Shown here piece by piece: positions 25,389-34,030 of a stretch of DNA of 53,208 nt. The notes beneath the pieces are model-generated. The model made no database searches. It worked only from the letters and a program-made list of their open reading frames with translations, and had not been told where the DNA came from. Positions within the stretch are counted from its first letter, which is position 1; every line of letters starts with the position of its first letter. Position numbers and translations under genes: made by a program. The DNA comes from Mycolicibacterium pyrenivorans (lineage in GTDB: Bacteria; Actinomycetota; Actinomycetes; Mycobacteriales; Mycobacteriaceae), in NCBI RefSeq assembly GCF_025821625.1, contig NZ_JACKSH010000017.1:1-53208 (forward strand), written 5' to 3'.

Positions 25389-26644
25389 CCGCCACTTCTT
25401 CAGGGCCCAGCACCAACGGCGCCGGCGAACTCGCCGGACCGCTGTCCGGAATCCGGATTCTCGATTTCACCCGCGTGCTCGCGGGTCCGTTCGCGACGAT
25501 GATGCTCGGCGACCTAGGCGCTGAGATCATCAAGATCGAGCGCCCCGGTAAGGGCGATGACTCGCGTTACAGCGGGCCGAAGGCCAACGGGGAGAGCACC
25601 CACTTCATTACAGCCAACCGTAACAAGAAAAGTGTCGTTCTCGATCTGAAGAATCCCGAAGGTGTTCGGGTGGCGCGAGAATTGGCGGCCAAATGCGATG
25701 TCGTCATCGAGAACTTCCGTCCCGGCGTCATGGCAAGGCTGGGCCTGGATTACGACGCACTGCGCGAAGTGAATCCCGGCATCGTGGTCGCGTCGATCTC
25801 CGGTTTCGGTGCGTATGGTCCGCTCCGCGATCGCCCTGCCTTCGACGTGATCGCGCAGGCTATGACCGGCGCCATGTCCGTCACTGGTCATCCGGACCAG
25901 CCGCCCTCACGGCTCGGTGTCGCCATGGGAGATCTGGCCGGCGGCCTCTACGCCATCATCGCCATCCTGGCGGCGGTTCGTGAGCGCTCGGTGACCGGCC
26001 GCGGCGCCGCCATCGATATCGCGATGTACGACTCGATGCTCGGCTTGATGCACTACTACCTGACCGACTATTTCCTGACGGGAGAAGACCCGGGTCCGGT
26101 CGGATCCGGCAATCCCAGCATCGTGCCCTATGGCGCTTACCAGGCCAAGGATGGAGACATCATCATCGCCGCATTCCAGACGCAGTTCTGGCGGCGGCTG
26201 TGCGACGTCATCGGGCGCCCGGAATTGTCGCGCGATGAGCGGTTCGCCACCAACGATCTGCGCGTCGCCAACAAAGCGGAACTCACCCAGATCCTCGAAG
26301 AAGTCCTCACCACCAGGACCCGTGCCGAATGGTCCGCGGCACTCGATGAGGCGGATATCCCCAACGCGTCGGTGCAGAAGGTCAGCGAGGTGGTGGTGGC
26401 TCCGCATACCGAAGCCCGGGGGATGATCGAGCAGGTCGAGCACCCGATCGCTGGAACCGTGAAAATGACCGGACGTCCGATCAAGTTCGTCGGACGGGAC
26501 CGGGAACCGCTGCGTCCCTCGCCGATGCTCGGCGAGCACACCATCGAGGTATTGCACGAGCTGCTTGACTACACCGAAAAGGACATCGACAACCTAGTCG
26601 CCTCTGGGGCAACGGAACTCGGCGCTTTGCCGGTGGAGGTCTGA
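25385..26644 (+). CDS. CaiB/BaiF (class III) CoA-transferase
   Basis: 419 residues, normal single-domain length. The N-terminus LSGIRILDFTRVLAGPFATM, then GAEIIKIERPGKGDDSR, ENFRPGVMARLGLDY, and RPAFDVIAQAMTG with the catalytic Asp in place are textbook class III features. This contrasts with the fused enzyme at 17342, where that Asp is changed. It moves CoA between an acyl-CoA and a free acid, often to activate a substrate without ATP. Its ATG overlaps the MaoC-like stop by four bases, so they are likely translationally coupled. The acids involved are not readable from sequence. Confidence 0.9.
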   Translation: MTATSSGPSTNGAGELAGPLSGIRILDFTRVLAGPFATMMLGDLGAEIIKIERPGKGDDSRYSGPKANGESTHFITANRNKKSVVLDLKNPEGVRVARELAAKCDVVIENFRPGVMARLGLDYDALREVNPGIVVASISGFGAYGPLRDRPAFDVIAQAMTGAMSVTGHPDQPPSRLGVAMGDLAGGLYAIIAILAAVRERSVTGRGAAIDIAMYDSMLGLMHYYLTDYFLTGEDPGPVGSGNPSIVPYGAYQAKDGDIIIAAFQTQFWRRLCDVIGRPELSRDERFATNDLRVANKAELTQILEEVLTTRTRAEWSAALDEADIPNASVQKVSEVVVAPHTEARGMIEQVEHPIAGTVKMTGRPIKFVGRDREPLRPSPMLGEHTIEVLHELLDYTEKDIDNLVASGATELGALPVEV

Positions 26645-26653
26645 TCCTCCGCC

Positions 26654-27961
26654 GTGGCACGCTCGATGGATCAGAGTTGGGCCAGAGCTGACTGGCGCGA
26701 GCTGTACCGTAGCCGTGTGGTGGATGCGCGCACCGCGGCAGCCAAGGTCCCCGCGGGAAGTCTGCTGGTGTTCACTTCCTACGAAGGTGAGCCGACAGTC
26801 CTGATCGATGCCATGATCACCGACGGCGTACTGGGTACGTGTCGGGGTTTCCAATCAGTGCGAGGCACCCGTGGGCTGCTCGCCGACCCGGAGGTAACGG
26901 GCGGATTCCGGTTGCTGACGTATTCACCCGGCGGCGCGGCCAGCACCGCGGTGGCCGACGGTACTGCGAGCTTCCTGCCGGGATCGATCCACACCATCTG
27001 CCGTCTGCTTGAAGATGGCGATATCGCGCCCGATGTCGCGGTGGTGAACATGTCCATGCCCGATGATGACGGGTACTGTTCCTTCGGCACCAGCACCGAC
27101 TTCGCGGCCATGGCCGCATACCACGCCCCCATCGTCATCGCCCAGGCCAACGCCGCCATGCCTCGGGTCTGGTCCGAAGCGAGGCTGCATGTTTCAGAGA
27201 TCGACTGGTTCGTTGAAGTCAATGAGCCGTTGACTGTCCCGACACCGACAGTCGTGGACGAGGTGTCTGAGCGCATCGGTGCTTATGTGGCCGAATTGGT
27301 GCCGGACGGGGCGTGCATCGAGGTCGGCATCGGGGCGATTCCGGACGCGGCGCTGGACGCCCTCAGCGGACATCGTGAACTCGGTATGCACTCGGGACTG
27401 TTGACCGACGGGATGCGGCGGTTGTACGAAAAGGGGGTGCTCACCGGGACACGCAAGGAAATCGATGGGGGACTACTGGTGGCCAACCAGCTCCATGGAT
27501 CGCAGGACCTCTACCACTTCGCGGCAACGTCACCCGCGGTCAGCATGCGACTGGCGGCCTACACTCATGATGCCCGGATTATCGGTGCCCTCAGTAACTT
27601 TCACGCGCTCAACTCCGCTATTGCGGTGGATATGCGCGGTCAGGTCAATTCAGAGTACCTGCGCGGTAGGCAGGTCGCGGGCACCGGTGGTTCGCTCGAC
27701 TTCGCCATTGGGGCATCGGTGTCTTCTGGTGGAAGATGCATCGTGGCGCTGCCGTCTACGGCGGGGGGCGGGAAGTACTCGCGCATAGTGCCGACGCTCG
27801 AAACTGGAAGTGTTGTAACGCTACCCGCGGTCCTGGTTGATTTTGTTGTAACCGAATATGGAACCGCGCGACTGACGGGGTGCACCTTGGAAGAGCGCGC
27901 ACGCGCGCTTAGTGCCGTGTGTCATCCCGATTTTCGTGACCGAATGCGCGCGGGATCGTGA
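26654..27961 (+). CDS. Acetyl-CoA hydrolase/4-hydroxybutyrate CoA-transferase family (class I-like)
   Basis: 435 residues. GIGAIPDAALDAL (225-237), NSAIAVDMRGQVNSE and VVTEYGTARLTGCTLEERA mark the AbfT/acetyl-CoA hydrolase family. In AbfT-type transferases a Glu in a HTEMFSDG-like loop attacks the thioester. Here the loop reads LGMHSGLLTDG, with Gly247 at the place I align with that Glu. If the alignment is right, the enzyme may be a hydrolase, use another residue, or bind without transferring. The GTG start at 26654 lies ten bases after the CaiB stop. It ends convergent with the GntR gene, separated by 26 bases with no clear terminator. Confidence 0.8.
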   Translation: MARSMDQSWARADWRELYRSRVVDARTAAAKVPAGSLLVFTSYEGEPTVLIDAMITDGVLGTCRGFQSVRGTRGLLADPEVTGGFRLLTYSPGGAASTAVADGTASFLPGSIHTICRLLEDGDIAPDVAVVNMSMPDDDGYCSFGTSTDFAAMAAYHAPIVIAQANAAMPRVWSEARLHVSEIDWFVEVNEPLTVPTPTVVDEVSERIGAYVAELVPDGACIEVGIGAIPDAALDALSGHRELGMHSGLLTDGMRRLYEKGVLTGTRKEIDGGLLVANQLHGSQDLYHFAATSPAVSMRLAAYTHDARIIGALSNFHALNSAIAVDMRGQVNSEYLRGRQVAGTGGSLDFAIGASVSSGGRCIVALPSTAGGGKYSRIVPTLETGSVVTLPAVLVDFVVTEYGTARLTGCTLEERARALSAVCHPDFRDRMRAGS

Positions 27962-27987
27962 CGGCGTCGTTGGGCGCTACGACGCCC

Positions 27988-28692
27988 TCAGCTGGATTTG
28001 CCGGCAGCTTTACCATCTGTGCCGGCGTCGAAATCATGACTGGCGCAGAGGTGGGCCCGCATCTGCTTCTCAGCCCGGTCGACGTCGCCGTCGCGAATCG
28101 CGCCGATGATCGCAACGTGTTCTTCGATGGTGCGACGCAGCCGCGCGGAGCTGCGTTGGCTGGAGCTGTAGAACCGGTACTGGTCGACGCGGTTATAGAC
28201 TTGGTCGAGGAATCGCGCCAGCATCTTGTTGTGGGTCGCGTCGAAGATCGCCTGATGAAATGCGCGCGCCGAGGCGAGCGCCATCGCCGTGTCGCCGTTC
28301 TTGGTCTCGTACCGCATTTCGGAGATCGTTCGCTCGAGCTGCGGCACAATCGTGTCGACGGGCTGGCGGGCAATCACTTGGCGTACCGCCAGTATTTCCA
28401 GCGCGACCCGAATCTCGTGGACGTCTTCGGCCTCGGCCGCCGACAGGCTCGCGACCAGGATTCGCCGGTGATGGCGGGTCAGCAGACCTTGTATCTCGAG
28501 CTCGCGAAGGGCTTCCCGCACGGGTGTGCGGCTGACCCCGAGCTGGGTCGCGATCTCGCTTTCGGTGATCGTCTGTCCCGGCGTGAAGGCCCCGGAGAGG
28601 ATCCCGTCACGAACCGCGACAAAGACGTCGCCGACGGCCGACGACGAGCGTTGCTGAGCGGCCGAAGTGGTCGCGAACGGAGTGGGTTGCAC
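27988..28692 (-). CDS. GntR-family regulator, FadR/FCD subgroup
   Basis: 234 residues. The N-terminal winged helix-turn-helix spans about residues 18-80, with LSGAFTPGQTITESEIATQL and SRTPVREALRELEIQGLL, the GntR signature. The C-terminal half is an all-helical FCD effector domain, with HQAIFDATHN and EEHVAIIGAIRDGDVDRAEK placing the usual Asp/His metal ligands. Such proteins are usually repressors released by an organic acid or acyl-CoA. The open frame runs 56 codons further upstream, but GTG 28692 has AGAGGA upstream, and the extra sequence is not family-like. A motif-2 site lies about 95 bases upstream, suggesting autoregulation. It is the only regulator gene in the window, and thus the natural candidate for motif 2. 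Confidence 0.88.
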   Translation of the reverse strand: MQPTPFATTSAAQQRSSSAVGDVFVAVRDGILSGAFTPGQTITESEIATQLGVSRTPVREALRELEIQGLLTRHHRRILVASLSAAEAEDVHEIRVALEILAVRQVIARQPVDTIVPQLERTISEMRYETKNGDTAMALASARAFHQAIFDATHNKMLARFLDQVYNRVDQYRFYSSSQRSSARLRRTIEEHVAIIGAIRDGDVDRAEKQMRAHLCASHDFDAGTDGKAAGKSS

Positions 28693-28784
28693 CGAAGGAG
28701 TCCTCTCTCTCGGCCTCCGACAGGTGGCCGCACGATCAGCCTTCTCGGGCTGCCAGCCCAGACGGGTCAGGCCGGGTGGCCTGG

Positions 28785-28800
28785 TGCATGCTTGTATGCG
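28785..28800. promoter_or_regulatory. Motif-2 palindrome upstream of the GntR gene
   Basis: TGCATGCTTGTATGCG differs at two positions from the perfect palindrome at 49964. It lies between the divergent GntR gene and the NTF2-like/P450 operon, 93 bases from the former and 81 from the latter start, so it can mediate autoregulation and control of the P450 operon. Confidence 0.6.
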
Positions 28801-28880
28801 AATGTCCAGCTGGTAGCCCAGAGTAGCAACTCTAAACCTCGAATCAGAAGAGCGGCACACGATGGTGCCATGGCGGAAGG

Positions 28881-29501
28881 GTGACAGTGTCTGAAGAGCT
28901 AGCGAATATCTTCTCCGCGGCCGAACGGTTGATCGATCAGCTCGACAACCCGCTGCACATCGCGATCATGGAGAACTACCGCATGCACGCGATGCTGGAG
29001 TACTGCGGCCGTTTCGAGGAGCTCCTCGCCCCCGAGATGACGATCGAGCGCCCCGTGTACCGAATCTGCACTCCACAGACGGGATACCGTGTCTACGACG
29101 GCATGGACGAGGTGCGCAACGAGTTCTACGCACCGCTTGTGGAGCACGGTCAGACGGTGCAGACCAAAGAGCAGGAGCACCTCGCCGTCAACGATTGGGG
29201 ATTCTCCCAGGAACAGTTCGTGCACCAGCATCTGCGGGGGCGTGCGGCGCGGACGAAGGGACACGATATCGACGATCGTGACCTCGACGGCTACTTCATT
29301 GAGGACCATTGGACATCGATGTACTTCATCTACAACGACGAGGCGCGGCTGATCGGCGAACACATCTATCACTCGCCGGCCACCGATCTGCGTGAGATCA
29401 CCGTCGATGAGTTCTATGATCTCGAACAGCTGCGGGCGGTGCTCGAACCCAAGATCGCGGCAGGTCCCCATCGCCGGCTCTCGGTGGGGAGCGGCTCGTG
29501 A
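28881..29501 (+). CDS. SnoaL/NTF2-like protein of unknown function
   Basis: 206 residues with a mixed alpha/beta pattern like the NTF2/SnoaL cone fold. Two N-terminal helices (ERLIDQLDNPLHIAIMENYR and MHAMLEYCGRFEELL) lead into strands such as EHLAVNDWGFSQEQFVHQHL and DGYFIEDHWTSMYFIYND. I do not recognise a specific enzyme. It is longer than the 120-150 residues of simple SnoaL proteins. GTG 28881 is used; GTG 28887 in the same frame has better spacing from GGAAGGG and may be the true start. The stop overlaps the P450 start (GTGA), so it is probably coupled to it and may bind the same substrate. Confidence 0.65.
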   Translation: MTVSEELANIFSAAERLIDQLDNPLHIAIMENYRMHAMLEYCGRFEELLAPEMTIERPVYRICTPQTGYRVYDGMDEVRNEFYAPLVEHGQTVQTKEQEHLAVNDWGFSQEQFVHQHLRGRAARTKGHDIDDRDLDGYFIEDHWTSMYFIYNDEARLIGEHIYHSPATDLREITVDEFYDLEQLRAVLEPKIAAGPHRRLSVGSGS

Positions 29502-30742
29502 GCGAGACGATTTTGTCCGATATCCCGACGTTCTTCTCTGCGGAAGTCGCTGCCGACCCGTACGCCTTCTATCGAAGACTTCGCGCCGAGGCGCCCGTGC
29601 ATTACGACCATGATTTGAACGGCTACCTGATCAGTCGGCACGCCGATGTGGCGAAGGGGTACCGGGATCCGATCTTCAGCTCACGCAGCTACGAGCGGAT
29701 CATCGAGCCGGTCTTCGGGCGCTCGCTGCTACAGATGGATGGAAAAGAGCATGCGCGCAAGCGCGCGCTGGTGACTCCTTACTTCCGCGGTAAGGGTCTG
29801 GAGGCTTGGCAGGGCGTCATCATGCGCAACGCCGTAGCCATCCTCGGTGATGCCACTGCGGACGCGGCCGCGCATCTGGCCAGCCGGTTCGAGCCAGGCC
29901 AAACGGTCGACATCGTCGAGGAATTCTGCAATTACCTTCCGGTGTATGTCATTACCGAGATGCTCGGGCTGCCGCAGGCGGATTATCCACGGTTCAAAGG
30001 TTGGTACACCGCCCACACCAATTTCGTCGGCGCGTTCGGCTCTGATCCTGAGATCGACCGGATCGGGCGGGCCGCGACCGCCGAACTGTGGGATTACCTG
30101 ACGCCGATCATCGCCGAGCGACGCGCAAATCCCGCGTCCGACCTCATCTCGACGCTGGTGACCGCGGAAGTCGACGGCGAGATGTTCGACGACATCGAGG
30201 TCAAAACCCATATCACCCAGCTGCTCAATGCGGGTTCGGAGACAACGGGCAAGGCGCTGGCGAGCATGATCGCGTTGGTGCTCGAGAAGCGCGAGTTGTT
30301 CGAGGAGATACGCGAGGATCGTTCCAAGGTGACCGCGGCGATCAGCGAGACGCTGCGGTACATCCCGCCCTCCCAGATGAATAGCCGGCAGGTGACCGAG
30401 GACATCGAGCTACACGGCCAGCACATCCCCTCGGGGTCGCTGGTGGTGTTGATGATTGGCAGTGCGAACAGAGACGAATCCCGGTTCGAACATCCCGACG
30501 TATTCGATCCTCAACGGTCCGATTTGGATCACGAGAAGGTGTTCAACAACACCGGGGAGCATTTTGCATTCGGCGGCGGGCGGCACTTCTGCCTCGGCGC
30601 GATGCTCGCCCGCAGCGAGATCGATGTCGGGATGAACCTGTTGATGGACCGGTTCCCGAATATGCGTGTCGCCGACGGGTTCACGCCGACCTGGACGGGA
30701 GTGAAGGCGCGTTATCAGCCGCAGCTCCTGTTGACGCTGTAG
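29498..30742 (+). CDS. Cytochrome P450
   Basis: 414 residues, normal for soluble bacterial P450s. The I-helix oxygen motif is AGSETT (245-250), the ExxR pair is Glu284/Arg287 in SETLRYIPP, and the haem loop FGGGRHFCLG places the Cys ligand at 365. Bacterial P450s hydroxylate hydrophobic compounds using ferredoxin and ferredoxin reductase; neither partner is encoded in the window. The start overlaps the NTF2-like gene, and a thioesterase follows after five bases. It is one of three P450s here, all from different branches by their haem loops. The specific CYP family was not assigned. Confidence 0.92.
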   Translation: MSETILSDIPTFFSAEVAADPYAFYRRLRAEAPVHYDHDLNGYLISRHADVAKGYRDPIFSSRSYERIIEPVFGRSLLQMDGKEHARKRALVTPYFRGKGLEAWQGVIMRNAVAILGDATADAAAHLASRFEPGQTVDIVEEFCNYLPVYVITEMLGLPQADYPRFKGWYTAHTNFVGAFGSDPEIDRIGRAATAELWDYLTPIIAERRANPASDLISTLVTAEVDGEMFDDIEVKTHITQLLNAGSETTGKALASMIALVLEKRELFEEIREDRSKVTAAISETLRYIPPSQMNSRQVTEDIELHGQHIPSGSLVVLMIGSANRDESRFEHPDVFDPQRSDLDHEKVFNNTGEHFAFGGGRHFCLGAMLARSEIDVGMNLLMDRFPNMRVADGFTPTWTGVKARYQPQLLLTL

Positions 30743-30747
30743 CGCAG

Positions 30748-31560
30748 ATGGTGGACGCCTACTACGAGCGGATCGACCAGAATAACTTCCTCGGTGAGCG
30801 ATTCAGCGCGACCGAGTATGTCCGCGGTGCGTGGGATCCAACCATACAGAACGCAGCGCCCGTATCGGCCTTACTCGTACGCGCCATAGAGCGATGCAGT
30901 CCCCGCGAGGATGCTCGCCTGACCCGAGTGTCAGTCGACCTTCTCGGTCCTGTGCCGATTTCCGACGAGCTGTGGGTTGTCGCGCAATTGGAGCGAACCG
31001 GTTCGAGGATCGAACTGGTGAGTGCCGAAATGCTCGCTCCAGCCCCGAGCCATGCGCTGCGCACCGTCGCCAAAGCCACCGCCTGGCGGTTCGCCCGGTT
31101 TGATACCGGGGCGCTGACGTTCGCGGCGGACCCGCCCCTGCGCCCAGTCGGCCAGGCCGCCCGGTTCGAGATCGACGGGACCACCGCACAGAGCTACATC
31201 ACCAGCCTGGAGTGGCGCATGCTCACCGAGCTGCACGATATTCCCGCGGAATCGTGGGCGAAGCCGATCGTAAACCTCGTTGCAGGAGAGGTGATGACGC
31301 CGCTGGAACGGTTGTTCACCGTGGCCGATATGGCGAATGGGCTGGGAACCCGTATCGAGATGCTCGACTGGATGTTCATGAACACCGATCTGGCGGTGCA
31401 CATCCACCGGGTTCCTGACGGCGACTGGATCGGTGTACGGGCCGAAACGAATTATGGTCCCGATGGTGTCGGGGTCTCGGCGGGCACGCTGTTCGACCAG
31501 CGCGGCGCGATCGCCAAGATCCAGCAGGCACAGCTGCTACGCCCCCGACCGGTCAAGTGA
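30748..31560 (+). CDS. Thioesterase-like double-hotdog protein
   Basis: 270 residues resembling TesB-like acyl-CoA thioesterases. The first hotdog has NAAPVSALLVRAIERC, RVSVDLLGPVPISDELWV and a strand that returns in the second half as MLDWMFMNTDLAVHIHRVP and WIGVRAETNYGPDGVGVSAG. These enzymes hydrolyse CoA thioesters to free acid and CoA. It lies directly after the P450 and overlaps the next SDR start (GTGA at 31557-31560). A role in releasing CoA from dead-end intermediates, or in handing the P450 a free acid, is possible. The fold call is reasonable; the substrate is unknown. Confidence 0.7.
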   Translation: MVDAYYERIDQNNFLGERFSATEYVRGAWDPTIQNAAPVSALLVRAIERCSPREDARLTRVSVDLLGPVPISDELWVVAQLERTGSRIELVSAEMLAPAPSHALRTVAKATAWRFARFDTGALTFAADPPLRPVGQAARFEIDGTTAQSYITSLEWRMLTELHDIPAESWAKPIVNLVAGEVMTPLERLFTVADMANGLGTRIEMLDWMFMNTDLAVHIHRVPDGDWIGVRAETNYGPDGVGVSAGTLFDQRGAIAKIQQAQLLRPRPVK

Positions 31561-32090
31561 ACGAGCTCCGGTTCGACGACGAGGTGGTTGTCGTCACCGG
31601 CGCCGGCCGAGGAGTCGGCCGCAGTCACGCGCTGTCGTTCGCCGCCCGCGGAGCCCGCGTCGTCGTCGCCGACCTCGGCGTCCAGGTCGACGGGAGCGCG
31701 CCGTCCTCCGATCCTGCACATGAGGTGGTGGGGGAGATCAGCGCGAACGGTGGGGAGGCGATCGCTCGCTACTGTTCGGTCGCTGACGAGGACTCGGCCG
31801 CCGCGATCGTTGCGGCGGCCGTGGACACCTACGGCCGGATCGACGCGGTGGTGAACAATGCTGGAATCGGTCTCGGCGGCTTGTTCGCGGACACGGATCC
31901 TCAGCAGTTCCGCACCCTGATGGATGTGCACTACTTCGGCACTCTCTACGTCACCCGCGCGGCGTGGCCCCACTTCGTAAGCCGCCCTACTGTTTGTTGG
32001 TCAGCCGGGTGGCCCACGCCATCAATCCGGTGTAGTGCACACCGATCAGCCGCGGCAGGGCGGCGGCCACCCAGCCGTCGGGTCCGATGA
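31557..32090 (+). pseudogene. SDR (hydroxyacyl-CoA dehydrogenase type), truncated at a recombination junction
   Basis: The first 141 codons encode a good SDR: TGAGRGVGRSHAL, VVADLGVQVDG, NNAGIGLGGLF and DVHYFGTLYVTRAAWPHFV, closely like the SDR at 11672. After WPHFV, at about 31978, the frame leaves the family. It runs as low-complexity antisense through the end of the minus-strand SDR gene, stopping at 32090. The catalytic Ser, Tyr and Lys are therefore absent. The break falls nine bases before the stop codon of the convergent SDR, so a deletion or rearrangement joined two genes head-on here. The remaining half cannot be active as a classical SDR. It starts with a GTGA overlap with the thioesterase. 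Confidence 0.75.
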
Positions 32091-32811
32091 CGATTCTCGC
32101 CCGGTTTCTGTCAACCCCGCGCAGGACCAGCCTCGCCGTCTTCTCAGGCGACGTCCGCGCCGCGCGCTCATACTGCTTCACCGCCTTATCGCGGTCCTCG
32201 GTGTCGGCCGTGCGCATGTTCACACCGAAGTTGCTGCGCACGACACCGGGATGCACGCTGTGCACGGTCACCGGATGGTGGTCGACGATCATTTCCTGAC
32301 GAACGGCTTCGGTGAAGCCGCGCACAGCGAATTTTGAAGCGCTGTAGGCACTTTGATAGGCGAACGCGATGAGCCCGAACGCGCTGGAGATGTTGACCAG
32401 GCGTGCGGGCCGCCGCGCCGATCCGGCCTCGATGAGCTGCGGCAGAAATGCCTTGGTGCCGTTGACCACGCCGCCGACATTGATCGCCATTAACCAGTCG
32501 AAGTCGGCAAAAGACATGTCGATTGCACTGGCGTAGAGGTCTACCCCGGCGTTGTTGAACACCAGCGAGGCGCACCCGAGGTCACGGCGCACGTCGTCTG
32601 CGAACGACAGGACGGCCTCCCGGTCGGTGACATCGACCGGGTAGGCGCTCACCCGGTCCGAGCCGCAGCCAGCCTGGGTGTCGGCCAGTGCTGACGGGTC
32701 GATGTCGGCTGCCGCGACGCGTGCGCCGTCACGCGCGAGGGCGATCGTGAGGGCACGCCCGATGCCCGAACCTGCGCCGGTGACGACAGCGACTCGATCG
32801 AGGTATCGCAC
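31987..32811 (-). CDS. Short-chain dehydrogenase/reductase (SDR)
   Basis: 274 residues. TGAGSGIGRALTIAL is the cofactor loop, ADIDPSAL the acidic turn that suggests NAD preference, and NNAGVDL follows. The catalytic Ser lies in ISSAFGLIAF, and SAYSASKFAVRGF holds Tyr and Lys. The tail with IVIGPDGWVAAALPRLIG is common in mycobacterial SDRs. The frame is open further upstream, but GTG 32811 begins exactly with the family's RYLDRVAVVTGAG. It is the last gene of a five-gene minus-strand operon, 19 bases after the P450. Its 3' end abuts the truncated SDR, so its last few residues may have been altered by the rearrangement, though the protein ends naturally. Confidence 0.85.
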   Translation of the reverse strand: MRYLDRVAVVTGAGSGIGRALTIALARDGARVAAADIDPSALADTQAGCGSDRVSAYPVDVTDREAVLSFADDVRRDLGCASLVFNNAGVDLYASAIDMSFADFDWLMAINVGGVVNGTKAFLPQLIEAGSARRPARLVNISSAFGLIAFAYQSAYSASKFAVRGFTEAVRQEMIVDHHPVTVHSVHPGVVRSNFGVNMRTADTEDRDKAVKQYERAARTSPEKTARLVLRGVDRNRARIVIGPDGWVAAALPRLIGVHYTGLMAWATRLTNKQ

Positions 32812-32830
32812 GTACGTGATGCCTGCCGCG

Positions 32831-34030
32831 TCAGCCCAAGACCAACGGCAGCTTCGCCCAGCCCCGCACGCTCTGAGTGTGTGCCTTTTCGGCGGCGTCG
32901 TAATCGACGCTCCAGTCAGGCCACCGTTTGAGCACTTCCTCGAGCGCCACGCGTGCCTCCATCCGCGCCAACGAGGATCCCAAGCAGAAGTGCAGACCAA
33001 CGCCGAAGCTCAAATGGCTTCCCTTGCGGTGGATGTCGAAGCGATCAGGGTCTTCGTAATGGCGTTCGTCCCGATTCGCCGATCCGTTGATTAGCAGCAT
33101 CGCAGAACCTTCTGGCACCCGCTGTCCGTAGAACTCGGCATCGCGGGCGACGTAGCGCGCCTGAACCGGCGACGGGGCTTCGAAACGAAGCACCTCCTCG
33201 ACGGCACCGCCGATGAGAGTCGGGGTGGCCGCAAGTTCGCGGCGCTGGTCGTCGTGGTCGGCGAGTAGTTGCCCGGCGAAGCCGATCAGGCGTGTGGTGG
33301 TTTCGTTGCCGGCTCCGGCAATCATCACGCTGTAGGCGAGCGCCTCGTCGCGGGTCAGCCGGCGGATGGTGCCGTCGGTCTCCTCGACGTCGGTGTGCAG
33401 CAGATCGGTCATGAGATCGTCGGACGGGTTGTCTGCGCGCCAGTCGATGTAGTCGGCGAACAGCTGGAACATGTTGGCGAATGGGTCGTCTTTGAACTCG
33501 CCGAAGCCCTCTTCGGAGATGGCGAGGAAGTCGTCGGCGCCGTCCCGGATGGTCACCTGACTGCTTTCCGGGATGCCGAGCAGCGCACCGATGACACGCA
33601 TCGGCATCTGCTTGGCCAGCACGGTCATCAAGTCGAATCCGGACTCACCGACGAGTGGCTCGAGTGCCTCAACGCAGAAACGGCGCGCCAACGGTTCGAT
33701 GGCGTTCATCCGTCGGGGAGTGAACACCCGCGACAGCATCTTTCGGTGCAGGTCGTGGATCGGCGGATCTTCGAAGAGCAGGATGCCGGGAGGCACCTCG
33801 ATGTTGTTGACCAGGAAATCCAAGATCGTGCCCTTGCCCGACCGGAAGGTTTCCCAGTTGTGGAGTTCACGCTGCACGTCGTCGTAGCGGCTGAGGGCGT
33901 AGAAGCCGAACTTTTCGTTGTGGTAGAGCGGTGCCTCGTCGCGCAGGCGCTTCCAGTACGGATAGGGATCTGAGTCGATATCGAAATCGTACGGGTCGTA
34001 GTAGACGTCGCGGGCCGCGGCTTCAACCAT
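32831..34030 (-). CDS. Cytochrome P450
   Basis: 399 residues. The I-helix motif is AGAGNETT (238-245), the ExxR pair Glu279/Arg282 in EEVLRFEAP, and the haem loop LSFGVGLHFCLG with Cys349. The N-terminal YDPYDFDIDSDPYPYWKRLR is typical of actinobacterial P450s acting on hydrophobic or aromatic substrates. The start overlaps the DapB-like gene by eight bases, so the two are likely co-translated. No ferredoxin gene lies nearby. It shares the operon with an amidohydrolase and two SDRs, consistent with hydroxylation followed by oxidation of the alcohol. Confidence 0.92.
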   Translation of the reverse strand: MVEAAARDVYYDPYDFDIDSDPYPYWKRLRDEAPLYHNEKFGFYALSRYDDVQRELHNWETFRSGKGTILDFLVNNIEVPPGILLFEDPPIHDLHRKMLSRVFTPRRMNAIEPLARRFCVEALEPLVGESGFDLMTVLAKQMPMRVIGALLGIPESSQVTIRDGADDFLAISEEGFGEFKDDPFANMFQLFADYIDWRADNPSDDLMTDLLHTDVEETDGTIRRLTRDEALAYSVMIAGAGNETTTRLIGFAGQLLADHDDQRRELAATPTLIGGAVEEVLRFEAPSPVQARYVARDAEFYGQRVPEGSAMLLINGSANRDERHYEDPDRFDIHRKGSHLSFGVGLHFCLGSSLARMEARVALEEVLKRWPDWSVDYDAAEKAHTQSVRGWAKLPLVLG

